Source of the DNA: Tetrahymena elliotti 4EA
Lineage: Eukaryota; Ciliophora; Oligohymenophorea; Hymenostomatida; Tetrahymenidae
Length of the DNA stretch: 64,000 bases
Assembly (NCBI GenBank): GCA_000231825.2
Contig: JH720372.1
Span: forward strand, 60,050-124,049
Direction of reading: 5' to 3'
Shown here in pieces: positions 26,543 through 41,300 of this stretch. The notes under the pieces were generated by a model, which worked only from the letters and a program-made list of their open reading frames with translations, was not told the origin of the DNA and did no database searches. Position numbers and translations under genes: made by a program. Position 1 is the stretch's first letter, and each line of letters starts with the position of its first letter.

Positions 26543-29089
26543 GAAAGATCAATTAAAAAGTGACTGATCTAAATTATCTAACAAAATTAATAGCTTCAAT
26601 AATCAATCAAATTCCTTATAAAAATCTTACTACTTTGAGTATTCTAAATTATTTTTCCCCAAATTAAAATAAATACAAGTAATCAGCAAAGCAATCAAGC
26701 AAACTATTTATCTATCCATATATATTTCTAAATATTCATTCATGAATTGATCTACATAATTATTTATGCATCTATCTCTCCAAAGGTGATCCAGAAATAA
26801 TTAAGCGCATAGTAAAATAGCAACCAGGATAGCTTTAAAATGTGAAGGCAATTAATAAAAATTAAAATAATGAATGAATATATAAAAACATCATAAATAA
26901 ATATATTTAACTGATATCAAAAACTAAACCATATTAATAACAATAAAAACAACTAACCTATTATTTGCAAGACTCCCTCCCCTTATTTTGTATAAAAATT
27001 ATTATCTAAACCTAAAATGTATTTTCATTTTATTTTTATATCGCAATGCAATTTAATTTAAATTCTTAACTATGCTCAAATATTCTTTAATCTTTTCTTT
27101 CTTAATTCCTTTGCATCAAAAAGAATAAGCCAGATCTCTCTCAAAAACTTGCTTACTTGATGGCTTTCTTAAATCTTATTCTGAATAAATAATGAAGATG
27201 CAATATATCTTGATGTTACTCACAATTTTTTACCTGTTTATCAAACAAACCTAAATAACCAAACATTTTAAAAAACATGTAAATAAATTTATACTTTTGA
27301 TAATTAATTCTGTTCTAACTAACTTTTGCCATTTTTAATTAAATCTAAAAATATTAATCTCTCTTTCTTTCTTTCTTTCAATTACATAATTCTAAATGTT
27401 ATTTTTAAAAAAATAAATTAAAATATTCTTTCTAGATTTTCGAAGGAAGGCAAAGAAAAGAGTAAATTAATAAATCTTACCTAAAATAAATTAATTAATA
27501 CCTTCAAAATAAATAATATTCATTTATATTTTAAGTGAATAAAGCAAATAATAGCACAAAATAAGCAATAATAGTAAGAGATAAATAAAAATTAACCTTA
27601 AAACTAGACAATCCATATATTGATATTTGCATGGGTGTCGCTTACTTAAAATTAGATAACAAATATAGATATTCTTTTAAATCATTAAAAATAAAATTTA
27701 ATGGAGGGGGGTGTTATTTTAATAATTTATAAAAGAAAAAATTATTATTTCTATATTCAAATATCAAATACTATCTTGTAATGTTGCTTATACTGATAAA
27801 ATAAGCCCACCGTAAATAATTGCTTCTTAAATCGGTTTAAAAAAATACATTACACTTTTTTCAATTCAGATAATGAAATTTTTTATCTAAAAAAAATTTT
27901 CAAATAAATTTATTGATAATTAATTTACCTGTTTTGCTTAGAAACTTTCTAAAGCTTTTATAAAATTTTTTACTATTCTAGTTATTGATTTTCTGCTAGT
28001 CAATTTTTGAAAAGCCGAAATCTTTTCTTATTTCTAAAATAAAATTGAAAAAAGTTTTTATGCAAAAACATCACATAAAAGTTTATTGACTTAGTTTCAT
28101 AACATTTGAGGGCTTCTGAAATGAATCTATTCTTACCAAAACTGAATAATTATCCATAAAGGCTTAAAAGTTAAGGATAGATTTTTATTTAAAAGATGTG
28201 GATTAAGTAATTTGAATTTGCAGATAAAAAATAAAATTGATTGTGAAGTATTTTTTAATAACATAAATTGAAATAAATCATTGGATATCTATCTCTCAAT
28301 AAGAAGTGCTTTAGCTTACATTTGAATTTGGTATATATAAGGGCATCTTTAATAATTTACCTTTTTGCTCTATTTTTCATAAAAAAATATTAACAATTTA
28401 ATATTTCAAAGAAAGTAATAAGCAATTGATATTTCATTTTAATTAAATCAATATAAGATAAGCATACAAATTATTTAAAAAGAATAACCTTTTATGATTT
28501 AATGTAATCGATAGCACAGCAAACAGAGTTATGCAGAGAAATTAAAAATATTTTAAAAATCATTATTAAGAAAAAGGAAAAAAGAATGAGTGGTATTAAA
28601 ATTTTAAGCAAAGAAGAAATTTATTCTAGATAGGTTCGGAATAAAATTTGAATATAAATTAAGCAAAAATTTGAGCGACAATGCTAAATAGCTCTTTGTA
28701 ACAATTTAAATTACCTATTAGCTTTAAATTTTGCAATCAATCGTTAATATTAAATAATAAGTGCAAACTAAGTATTTATGCGTGAAGATAAATTCAATTA
28801 ATTAAAATATTGCTCACAAGCAAATTGAATGCTTGAAAATTTCATTACTTCAAAAATATTTGATTATTTTTAACATTCTTTTTTCCCTCAATCTTCGAAA
28901 CCAAAATCTTGCAAATGCACAAATTGGGCAAAGAATTTTATTTTATAATTTTAACAGATTATCTTTTTCTATAAAATGAACCCAAAATTTGGTCTTCATC
29001 AATTTAAAAGAAAATTCAATCCATGACAATCACAAAATTTTCTCAAAAAGAGAGTTACTCACCAATTTTATTAGAAAATATAATTAAAT

Positions 29090-29155
29090 TAGAGTAAAAC
29101 TTTATTAGATTAATTGAATGATTTAGAGTAAAAATTTATTAGATAAATTGAATTG
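29090..29155. repeat. Imperfect two-copy direct repeat
   Basis: Two adjacent copies of a unit beginning TTAGAGTAAAA and continuing TTTATTAGA lie side by side with a few mismatches. It is a local tandem duplication in noncoding DNA with no sign of function. Confidence 0.6.
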
Positions 29156-32100
29156 AAAGTTTTTCTTAATTTTAATCAATAAATCTTGGTTTTAAGAAAA
29201 TTTATTTTGGCAAATTGATTGGAAGGAAGGCAAAATTTTGCAGCAAATTAATTGAATCAAGTTTTTTACTTAATTAATTAAAAATTTATGGTTTAATTGA
29301 AAGTGCTTTTTTTTCTTTTTAGTTTTTCTTAAATTTCTTTGAAAATCTTCAATTGATGACTAAAAATGCGTTAAAATAGTATTTTTTAAGTTTAGTTTTA
29401 ATTTTCCTTTCTATTTAGACATTCAAACAAAATCATCAATTTTAACTTTTGTTCTATCTTTCAATTACTTCATTAGTAAACAAAAAAAGAGTAATTATGT
29501 TTTGCTTTAAAACTTATATATCTTTTCAAATCTAAATACCCCAAAAGATTATGATTAAGTCATTAAAAAATGAATGAAAATAAAAATCTTATACAAAATC
29601 TAAAGAAAATTATTGTTCAAACTTCTAATTGACCATAAATAATGCATATCACACAGTCTTCAATAAAATTTAGTAATAATTTAATTTAGGCAGATAATAT
29701 TGTTAAAAAATTGTAGGATATTATGGGTTGAATAGATATTAACTCGATTGTTTGCTTACTTTCTAATCTTCATTTAAATACAATATTATATTAATTCTGA
29801 TCAAATCGAAATACCTGACATCTGAATACATACATATTATAATTGAAATTTATTTATTTTCATATTTTCAAAGTGTTTACTTTAATTAAGCATTTTAAGG
29901 TTTACATAAAACAATACCACTTTCTCATTGAATAATATTTTCATTTTTTTTGTCAGAATATTTATCTCCATTAAAAAAATATTTGTGTGTTTGTTATTTA
30001 ATAGTTTCAAATTTTAAATCTTATGGATTTTGGAGTAGGAAACAAAAAATTAATTAGAAAGACCAATAATTGTAAATACTTTAATATATTATTCTTTTTT
30101 TGAGAAGAAAAGAATACCTGGAAAAAAAAACAAACTAAATTATAATATGATATTTAAATAAAAATCTTAATAGCTTTCTAATTTTTTTGCTCCATATACA
30201 TTAAGCTTTATTATTCCGGATTTTAACAAATTTTATAACTAACTATTTTCATAGTTTTCTAATTTATTTTTAGATTACTTCGAAGTTTTAGGAAAAATAT
30301 AAAAATAATTTAGACTTAAAATTATTTAAATAATATTTTTTTAATTTTAAAGCTTACTTCTGTCCGATTAAAAATAAAAAATATTGATAAAAATTCATGA
30401 TTTTTTCTAAGTCCCTATTTTTTATATCATTCTCTTATTAAATATTTTTATTATCAAAATGGGAAGCAAACAATTCATGAATGTATTCTCCTAAAATTAA
30501 TAAGCTATTGATCTTTAATTTCAAAAGGCTCTTTTAACGAATTTTTATGTAAAATTTAAAGCAAAAAAAGGGAGAGAAAATGATACAAAAATTAAATGCT
30601 AAATACTAATAATATTTTGATATGGGGAATTATTTCTTCACTTTTACTTGAAGATTTTAACTAAATGTAAAAAATATTTGTGCTTCTTAATTTTTTCTAG
30701 TATTTGATTTATTAAAAGTCACATATCAAATTAGTAAATCTATCTAAACATTTAGGTTGTTTTCAGTCCTATGTAAGCAAATAGAAGAAAATATTGCAAC
30801 AAAATTTGAGAAGTGAAATGCGAATTGACCACTTCATTCAAATTTTTGGGATGAAAAATATTAATTAATGTAATCTTTTTCTAAACCTAATTAGGGAGCA
30901 GATTTTTCTAAAAGACTAGCAAACATTAAAAAATTAATTATGTAATACATCTAATTAATACGAATTATAATTGATACATCTTCCTAACTCAAATTTAAAT
31001 TTATTTCTAATTCTAATATAAATGAACAATATAAATTCTTTTAAAGTTTATTATAAATACAGTATTGAATATCTTTAAAGTATATATCACGTTTCTTTTC
31101 CTTAAATGAGAACAAATCAACCTTACTCCATTTTTACTCTTACTAAACTACTTCAATGAATATCATCTTCAAAAATTTCTTTAGGTGTGTCTATGTGTAT
31201 ATTTATCTATATATGTATTTATTTCATCAGATTGTCTTTTATGTTTCAACTAAAACTAATTTAGTAGTTTCCCCAACACGAACAAACACCCTTCAACTTT
31301 AAAACTTTCACTTATAAAATTATCTCATTTTTAAATGATGTTCTTATAAATTCGGAGCTATTTTAATTAAAGTAATAAAATAGACTCGTATTTTTTGCGA
31401 ATAGGAACAAGTATTTAAATATTTAAGCAAATTATAAATTATCTTAGTAATCTTCTCTATTTCACCAAATAATTTTAGTAACAAACGCAATTTTTATCTT
31501 ATTATCTAAAGCTATCTCATCTATCAAACAAAAGTTAAGCTCCTGCTTCCCAAACTATTCCATATATTTTTATAGAAGCAATTACTTTTTAAAATATTTA
31601 GTAGAATAGAGTGCTTGAATGAGGATTAATAATTACTCTTCTAAATATTTAAGATAGACAGAGTGAATAATTAAGGAACAAAAAAAACTAAATTATAAGT
31701 ATCCTTCGAAAGAGATTATTATGGTATGGTTTTAATATTTAAAAAAATATTTTGATAGCAAATCAAAAAACTCACATTTCTAGCCATATAATTTCTTTCA
31801 CTTATAGTATTTGATCTGAGAATTTAAGCTAAGATAATTTGATATGCTATTAATATAGAGTAAAGTGATTGGAAAGTAAATAATAATTAACGAGTGTAAC
31901 AACTTGACAGAAAATGGATATTGAGATTAGAAATATTAATTCATTTGATAATTTCAATATGAAGTTACTAAATGTGTAGAATTTGAATGTATTTTTTTTC
32001 TACTTCATTTGAATCTATTGCTGGTTATTACCATAGTGTTATGAAGGTAAATTTAATATTTTTAAACAAATATTTAAATTTTATTGACAGACAATTCAAC

Positions 32101-34414
32101 TCAACTCAAATTTAAATCTTGACTCCCTCCCTACCCATGCGTCAATTAATATATTCATCGATCTATTTTAATGTGAAAACTATATTATGAGCAGATAAAT
32201 TTATATAGAAATAATCCTTATGTTGCATTTATTTATTACAATAAATAAAGAAGAATTTGGTTGTTTTCTACTCTGGATGTTTGATAAAATCTAAATAACA
32301 TCATTTATGATTTATAGAAATAATTGACGTATATTAACTTATAAAAAATACATTTTTTAGCAAAAGATACAAAAATATTAATATTATCATTATTTGCTAA
32401 ATTTACAACTGAAAAAATATGAATTAATTATACTTTTTAAAATATCGAATTTTTATATTTTTTATGTTAACTCTTAATGGACTAAAATAAGCGTTAATCA
32501 ACAAATCAACCAACCATCTATTTCAATATTTTTATTAAATTGAATGTCGAAATTTATATTTGTCGCCTACAAATTTAAATAAAAAACCTAACTTTTTAAA
32601 AAAAGGAATAACTATTATTTCTATCTATAATATAAAAAGATCATATTTCTATTTACCTTATTATTAAGTTTATCATTTATCAGCTCTCTTAGTAGATGCA
32701 ACAAAATCTACTTTCAATTAAGATTCTATATAAGAAAAAAAATACTTCACAATTAAAAGACTTTAGAGAATCATTTTTTAGGAAAATGTTACTTAAAAAT
32801 AAAATGATGAATTTTATTAAAAATGGAGAGAAAATAAAAAAGTATTCTAAATAAATGATAAAATTTTAACATTTTTGTTCATATTAATTTTTTAAGTAAA
32901 GAGGATGTTAGAAATTTTGATTGAATAATTGAATAATAAACAACTTTTATATATTATGAATATTATCATTATCAAAAAGGATTTGGTATAAGAAAAGGAG
33001 AGGTGACCCTTATCTGATTTCTCTTTATTTAATATTATCAAGGTGTTGAGGAAATAAAGGATATTAAAGTGGTTGAAATCCAAAAAGTATTTTACATTTA
33101 ATTAATTTTAAATATCATTTTTTGTTCTAAGTCCTACTACTAGGATGACGATAATAAATTAAAGATAGAAGTGAGTAGATCAAAATTTGCACAAAAATTA
33201 ATTTTTTGTCTTTTAATTTAATTCATCTCTTTTTTGGTATTTATCTAAATATATTTTAAATTTTTCCTACTTTAGAGGCTCTATGTATGAGAAAGTATAA
33301 AAAAATGATTTATCCAAAGTGAAATTCAAGAATAGACTAAAAAATATTATTAAATTTTATCAAATAAATTCATTTTAGAAAATCTATTAATAATTCTTAA
33401 TAATTTGACTATTTCGAAATTATTGTCTATATTGAATTTTTTCTAATTATTTTACTCCCTAGTACCCCAACAAAATAAAATCTAAATATTTTAAGACAAT
33501 CATGGATTTTGGTAAAAAATGATAACCCAGACTAACGCTTTAGATAGAATTTATGTAAATAATTTAGTTGGAAATTTTATTAGTAAGTTATTATATATAA
33601 AAATCTCTAGATTAAACAAAAAATTTGTTTACATTCTTTATTCATGAATATGTATACATATATGTGAGTATAGTATGCATATTATTGTAAGACTTGATTA
33701 GAGTTTGATTAATAGATGTACATACATCAAAATATTACAAGATACATTTAATTTTTTGTTTCTCCCACCCGCTTCCTTAGAAAAATGAAAAAAATTTATA
33801 AGCGAAAATAAAAATGTTGACTCCAAAAAATAAAATTGACATGGCATTCAAAGAGTCTACTTGATTTACATCATAAAATTGGCTTAGAGATATACTCTCT
33901 ATATAGAAAACACGATTTGGAGATAGGATAATCTATTAATCTAAATTTTGTAATAGAACGATTATAGACTTTGATTTTGTTAACTAATTTGAATCTACGA
34001 TTTTCGGAGTAACTTAACTGGACTTGCGGAAATCTGATTAGATGATATTATTTACCTTAGAAGATTACTATTTTTATTTTTAAATACTTTAAATTCATAT
34101 AAGACTAAGCTTTATTGAAATGGGTGTTTATGAGAAAAGCATCTCTTGCGAATAAGAGAAGTAACCCTATAAGGCGATCAATCAATGGCAACCCAAGTCA
34201 TTTCTTAAAAAATAAATTTCAGTCTTAAAATTGCTATAGTTCTTTATTTTTCATGAGAATATTTATTTCAAAAAATCAATTCAAGTAATGTATCTTCATA
34301 TCTTTCTCAGTCACTCGAAAAGTAGTGGGAAATAAACTAATACCATAATTAATTTGTGATTAATATAATTTTTAATTTATTTATTTATTTTTTTCATGAA
34401 TAATCCTATGAATG

Positions 34415-34465
34415 AATGACTGGTTAGTTGATTGTTTGATTGATTGGCTAATTGGTTGTCTGGCT
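34415..34465. repeat. TGAT/TTGG-rich simple-sequence tract
   Basis: Degenerate repetition of TGATTG, TGGTTG and TTGGC words on the plus strand. It is low-complexity DNA about 0.9 kb upstream of the WDR62-like start, with no gene-like content. Confidence 0.6.
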
Positions 34466-35353
34466 GAAGAAATCAATGATTTATTTGATTAAATTCAAAG
34501 AAAGTTAAATAGAAATAAGTTGGGAAAAAAGAAAGAAAAAATCTTAAATAATTAATTGTTATTGATTAATGTTCACCCAATCAAGCAATTAATTTTCTTA
34601 TTTTTATTAATTTTTTGTTTTATTTTTATACTAATACGTAAATAATCATTTATATAATCAAATAGTAATATATTCTTTCTTTCATTCATCTCCCCATTCT
34701 ACTTGTGCTTGTAATTAAAATCAAAATCATTGAAAAAAGCAAATAAATATTTTGAAAAAATTTGTGCACTGGTCCATCCAGTTTAAATTGTAATCAAGTG
34801 ATTAATATTCATAAAAACTTTAATTACTCATTACAATTAAATAATGAAAAACGTTTTTGTTACAATAAGTAAATCCTACAACTTTTCTTGTCAAAGGATT
34901 CAATCAACTTATCAACTTTTGAAGAGAATTATGTCAAATGTAAACTATGATTTATAAAAATCAAGTGAGTTCTTTTGTAGCTTAGCCAAAATAAAAAGAC
35001 TTGAGTCTTACTTGGATATTGAAAATTTCAAGCTTGGTGATAAATAAATAAAATCGTGTTTGCTTGTTTGTTTGATTTTTTTATTTGATTGTTTGATTAT
35101 CAGTTAAAAGAAAATTTAAAACAAAGAATTTTCACTCTAATAATAAATATTCTTAATTAATGAATAATAGATAGATAGATATTTTGATTGATTATATTTT
35201 ATTTTTTCTTAAATTTCAATGAAGATTTAAATGAAATTTATTCGCTTTTAATCATGTTTTATTATTTTTTCTAAAGCCTTCTTTATTTACCTTTCAATTC
35301 CTACTATTTTTAAGTTTAAAGATATTTTAATATTTTCTTCACAAGACTTCATT

Positions 35354-38300
35354 ATGAGCAGTCAAGCCTTTGAAATCCTAGATAATATAGGATGTAATTT
35401 ATTCCAACTTCATTCTCTTATTGTTGTTATATACAAGAAACTTCTTTTGTAGATTAACATCTAATTTTTTTCTTCTTTATTTCTTAAAGGTCCTCGAATA
35501 GTTTGCGGACATCCGACCTAACAGGTTGTTGCTACAGAATCAGGTTTTTTTACCACTTAATTTATTTTTTAAGAGTATAAATCAATCGTTTTGAAATTTA
35601 TAATTTGAAGGGTGTTCCTTACTCTATTGTGATTTAGCTAACGATAAAAAGGTTAAGATGCATAGGCATGATAACAATGTAAAATGTGTTTTTGCACTCA
35701 TAAAAATATAACATTATTAAATAATTCGTTTTAAAAATGGAATTTTTTTCACAATAAATTAGATTTCTGACATTTTAATAACCTAAAAATATCTTTTTTC
35801 AGTGGATCAAGGGCCAAAGGTCAGCATATTAATCTCTGATATTATGACCCTCAAAAGAATCTATTAATTTTATTTACCTCCTCTTAAGCAAAGAGGAGAT
35901 AAGCCTGCCCACAGTGTACTGCTAGCCTATTCAGAGAAATTTTAAAAAATAGTTTTGCTGGAAAACGAGTATGCAGGAGGTTACAGAATATCAGGTTGGG
36001 AATTCAAGTCAGAAAAGCTAGTTAAATTATTTTTTGTAGCAGACATTGAAACAACTCATCGATGTCTATCTGTAAAACAATTAAAATATAAATCAAACAT
36101 TTTTACATGTATTTCAAAGAAAAAATTAGCATAAATAAATATTGATATTAATCAAAATAATTGTGAATAGATAGCTTGAATAATAGTAATAAGAATAATA
36201 TGAAATAAATCTATTTATATCATGCTTTAAATAAACTGGTTAGTAAGCTCAGGTGGTTTTTTTAGGGATAGAAATTTTCAGAGATAAAAAAAATATTTCC
36301 ACATTTATTAACAATTTCTTAGTTTATTTGCACAAGATATTTCATCAAATAAAATAAATTTTAAATAATAATTGTATTTTTCACTAAAACTGAACTTTTC
36401 ACTAAAATTTTAACTTTTTTAAAATCATCCTTAAAGTTTTTAAACTCAAAAATTATTTTATTGTAAATAAAAGCTTTAAATTTTAGAAAATGTTAGTGAT
36501 TTGATTGTTGTCACAGCTGAATAGAATATGATAAAATACTGGAAAATAGAATCTAAAAAGGCTATTCTAACAAATAGAATTCATGTTAAAGAGGAAGTTA
36601 GTTAAGTTTTGTCAGATAACAACTATCGAATCATCATGGCTTTGACTAAAACAGGAAAAATCATATTACTTAATTCATAGGTATAACTAATGAACATATT
36701 TTGAGAAAAATCACATAAATAATCATTAAAAAAGTTTATTATTTTATTTTATAGAACCAAAAAATTTCCAAAAAACATATTTTATAGAACTAAGTTACTA
36801 TAATATGCTAAAATTTAACTCATACACAGGAGAAAACTCTTTTTATATCTTCATATAACTTACCAAAATAATTATTAGCAAAAGCAATAATATAAGATAA
36901 TCTAAGCATTACATCAATTAAAATAATCTTCATATAAACTAAATTGAATATGTAACTAGACCATAATATCAATACAATGTTTGTCAAAGTAAAGCTAAAC
37001 AAAAAACTAATTAAATGCATCAAAAAAATAAAATTTCTGAAAATATCTTACAAAATTTTTTTCATTTCAATCAAAACAATGAACTAATAAATTATTAGAT
37101 TTTTTTGTAGATTCTTCTTAATTTTTTCAAGTATCAATCATTTTTATAATATTTTTTAAAGATGATTGATTTTAAAAATAATGAACATTTGTTTCAAATA
37201 GAAATTTCTTTCTTTTGATATTCAAATATAACATTTAAAAACAAACCATAGAAAGATATTTTTGTACGATTTTATGAGAGAATAAAAAATAAAAGAAAAT
37301 AGTTTTAAATTGATAATAATTATTGATAAATGTTATTAGGGAGATTATTTGGATACAATTAAAGGAGAAAAACCATTCAGTTGCATGACCGCTTATTCGA
37401 CTTTCTGCTTTTTTGGGACAATTCATGGGAGCATCCAAATATATGATTTGAAGAAGAATCAGAAAATAAATGAAATCCCTTATATGAAAGAAATAAAAGA
37501 TTGCTTTTGCTTAGATAAGGAATTTGATGAGATAATTGAAAATGAAGATGCTTCAGAAATAAATTATAATAGCTTTAGTAGAAAATCTTCTTTTAATTAG
37601 TCATAGTCTAGCAACGTGATAGAACCAATAACAAGAAAATCCTCAAAAAGCTACTTGAAGCTACTGTAACAAGGTCCAGCTGTCGTGATTTTGAAAGTGC
37701 TAAGTAATAAATTAAATTAAATCTATGACTGATTGATTTTTCGAATCCGAATCATTTTTAAAGATTTGGTTTAAATATTCAAAAAGATACTCAGAGATAT
37801 TCTAAAATTTCTTAAATTAATTTGTGAATTTGAAGATATCTAAATTTAAGTGATATCCCTTTCCTCTTTTTTTAATAATACATGATCAATTAAAAAATAA
37901 TGTGTTTGTTTTACCCACACAAATCATATTTTTTCTTCACATGTTTTGATTAATTTATTAAAGAAATTGAAACCTGATAAGAGTAATGAATATTTTGATA
38001 ATATAAATAAATTATAGTCATTCGTTTCATAAGAAAGCAGCACTCAAACATTTAATATTACTTTGAATATTAGTCATTCATTTAATCTGTTAAAAATAAA
38101 ATCAAATCACATATCTCTCTCTACTCTTAAATAAAAATATATCACTGGGTCTATCTTATATTATCTGTTTATAAATTTTATTCTATGAATTTCTTTTTCC
38201 CAAAAATGATCCTCATCCCATAAGTTCACCTTCAATTATCAGACACATTCATGCATCTTTTGAACAAAGCTAATATCAATAATTAGAGATTTTATAATTT

Positions 38301-41300
38301 TTACAAAATTTTTTTCATTTGCAAAAAAATTCAAATTCAAATCAAACCTAAAATCATAAAAAGAAAAAATTGAGATATTAAGGGTAGTTTTTACTTATTT
38401 TATTTGTAAAAATGCTTAGAGGCATGAGTAATTTAAGCTTTTATTTTGGATTTGCTTATTTTGATTATTATTAATATCTTTCTTTTCAAAGTCTAAAAAT
38501 CAACTTCAATCACCCCTAGTACCCAATTAGTATCAAAATAAACACATAATTTATCAAATTAAGCAATTATATAAAGCTATTTATTTAATTTAATAATATC
38601 AGCTTAGCCTATTATTTATTTTTATAATAATTGCCAATGACGAATCTAAACAAAATACCTATCTATCTTTCTAATCTATATTGCCAAAGAAAATCTAGAG
38701 ATATTTTCTTCTAAATACTATAATCAATTAAATGTTTGTTCATAAAAAAGCTTACTTTGGTTAATAGTACTTTTCAAACACTTTTAAGTCATCCAAAATA
38801 CATTTTTTGATATCTTACAACATAACATTTCTTTCTTAAAATTAATATTTTTAATGTTAATCATAAATTTTTTTCAAGAGTAAATATAATCTTAGTAGCA
38901 TATGTATTTATGATTAAATTTTATTTCCCCCAATAAAATTCACTAATTTAATTGAATTGCAAAATGTAAATCTACCAAATCCTTTCTGAATTCATTTTAT
39001 GGAGCTACTTTTTTCAATAACCTAACCTTTCCCTTAATGCCCATCTGATGTTAGTCATTTTTAAGCTATATTATAAGATTTTCAAACACTTTTTAAATTT
39101 GTTACACAATTCATAAATATCAGAAACTAATAATGAAAGCTTACATTAAGTGATTTTAGATTTCTTTTAAATACTAAAATTTGTGAAAAATAGCATTTCA
39201 AATTAAGTGTTAGATTTTAACAGATTGTTAGAAGAATCTATTTACTTAAATTATCTTTTGTAAGCTAATTGCTTTTGTAATGTAATTTATATTTTTGATA
39301 AAACAAAACTGATTTTACCAGAAAAATATCTAATTTTTTTTTGCTATCAGAAAATAATTTATTTTTTTAAGTGAACAATAAAAAAATTTTTTAAATCATT
39401 TTTAAATTTTAAATTTTGTTTTGGGAAAATAGCAAAAAAATTCAGCTTAAATTTGAGCAAGCAAGATGAATATTTAAATTACTTGAATTTAATATTTTGT
39501 TCTTAAATAAAATTTTGTATCATTAATAAATACTACAATAAATTTTATAATTAATACTGTAATTTAATTTAAAATGGAATGATTTTTGATTTGAGAATTA
39601 ATTCATGCTATATTACAAATTTAAATACTAAAATCAAACAAATTTGAACATAAAATTCGACTGTTAAGCATATGTTTTAAATTAATTGTTAATAAATTTC
39701 GTAATATCAAATTAAGAACCACAAATTTTATCAAAATAGATGAGGGAAACATGATTAACATAACTTATGCCGATGGAATGTAAATCACATATGATATTTC
39801 TTCTAATAAAGTAGTATCTCAGTAGATAAGCCATTTCGAGAAGATTAATTAAATTGAATGGGTAAAAATATAAATTCAATTTTAAATAATTAAATTTTAG
39901 TAAATGAAATTTAGTCAACAATACTTTTATGTTACATATTTTTATTATCATTATGAATATTGAGAGACATAAATGATTCAAAAATAAAATTCAAATCAAT
40001 TATATCAACATATTATTTAACTATAACAATAACAATGAGAACTAAAATATCTTTATTACATTTCTTTAACCTTAACATTATTTAACTAACAAGCTTATTT
40101 TTCTTTTAAATAGGATTAAGAAAAACAATCAATATTTTATACAGTGGGGAATGATGGTTATTTTGGTGCTTGGAATCTTTATCATGACAGATGGATAGGA
40201 AAAATATTTGACATTCACAAAACATTTGATAAGTAAGGAAATATTTTGTATTTTTATCCAATTTACTCAAAGAAATATTACAAGCAAATAATTTGCATCA
40301 TACATAATACAACGAATCTTTTAATTTTTGAATTTGATTAATTATAAGAATTAGTATACAAACAAACAAATAGAACACAGAGTAAAAAGAAATAATTTAA
40401 TCAAAATTTAAAGCATAAACAAGTAACAGGTCTTGAATTTACCACATTCGCTTTTGACTAACAAATGATTTAATTAAGCAATAACTTGCATAATTCCAAA
40501 AAAAAATTTTTTTTTCACATTCTTTTTTTCATAATTTTTTAAATACTTTTCTTACACCTTAACACAAGACATTTTCTACATAAAATGTCTGTATGTTAAT
40601 TACAGTAAAACTTAAAGAAGATAGGTTCACAATAGAGCGTCATTATGAAATACTAAAATGAAAAAATGATTAAATTTTATTTTGATAATTACCTAAAAAT
40701 AAATATTTATTGAGTTATGATTTTCATCAAAATCCTCAAATTCATTTATGTTTATCTATTTTAAATTGACATTTTATAATTTTTCTCAATAAAAATACAT
40801 TTGAAAGAAGAGGTTTATCCAAACTCAATACCCCCATCATTATTATTTTGGAAAATATAAACAAAAATTTAAGATTGAAATCAAATCATATAGAGAATAA
40901 CACAATAAAAAATATAATTAATTATAAATTGATTTTTTATGAAATCATATTAAATGGTGAGCAATTATTCCATAAGACAAGATAAATTTATAAATTCAAA
41001 ATTCATTTTTAAAGATTGGATAGCCTTTTTTTTAAAAGATGTACAGCCTTTCAATCTTCTAATCAAATACGTTAATCAATGTAACTGATCATCTGATCAT
41101 AACATCAATATATCTATATTTAACAAAGTAACTTAAAAATTGGTATAAAATTAATTAGGGAATAACAAAATGTGTGCAGCTTATCTAAAAAAAATCAATT
41201 TATTTAACTTACTGGCTCCTAAACCTCTAATTTTGCTACACATTTCAAGCAGGGAAGCATCATCACACAAAATAAAGACTGCTAACCTAAAATTAAGCTA

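Larger units (their letters stand above)
26543..35353. other. 8.8-kb gene desert between Myb and WDR62-like genes
   Basis: I saw no supported gene. The stretch includes the 3' flank of the Myb gene and the presumed promoter of the WDR62-like gene. It contains a short imperfect direct duplication near 29090-29155 and a (TGAT)/(TTGG)-type simple-sequence tract near 34415-34465. A weakly protein-like stretch at about 28510-28650 is open in two frames and was not called. Confidence 0.55.

Noticed and set aside
28510..28660. Coding-like stretch in the third desert
   Set aside because: Two frames are equally open, both end soon in TGA, and no start, partner exon or motif was found.
37730..37750. 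Possible tRNA T-arm-like word near TTCGAATCC
   Set aside because: No matching acceptor stem, D-arm or anticodon arm around it.
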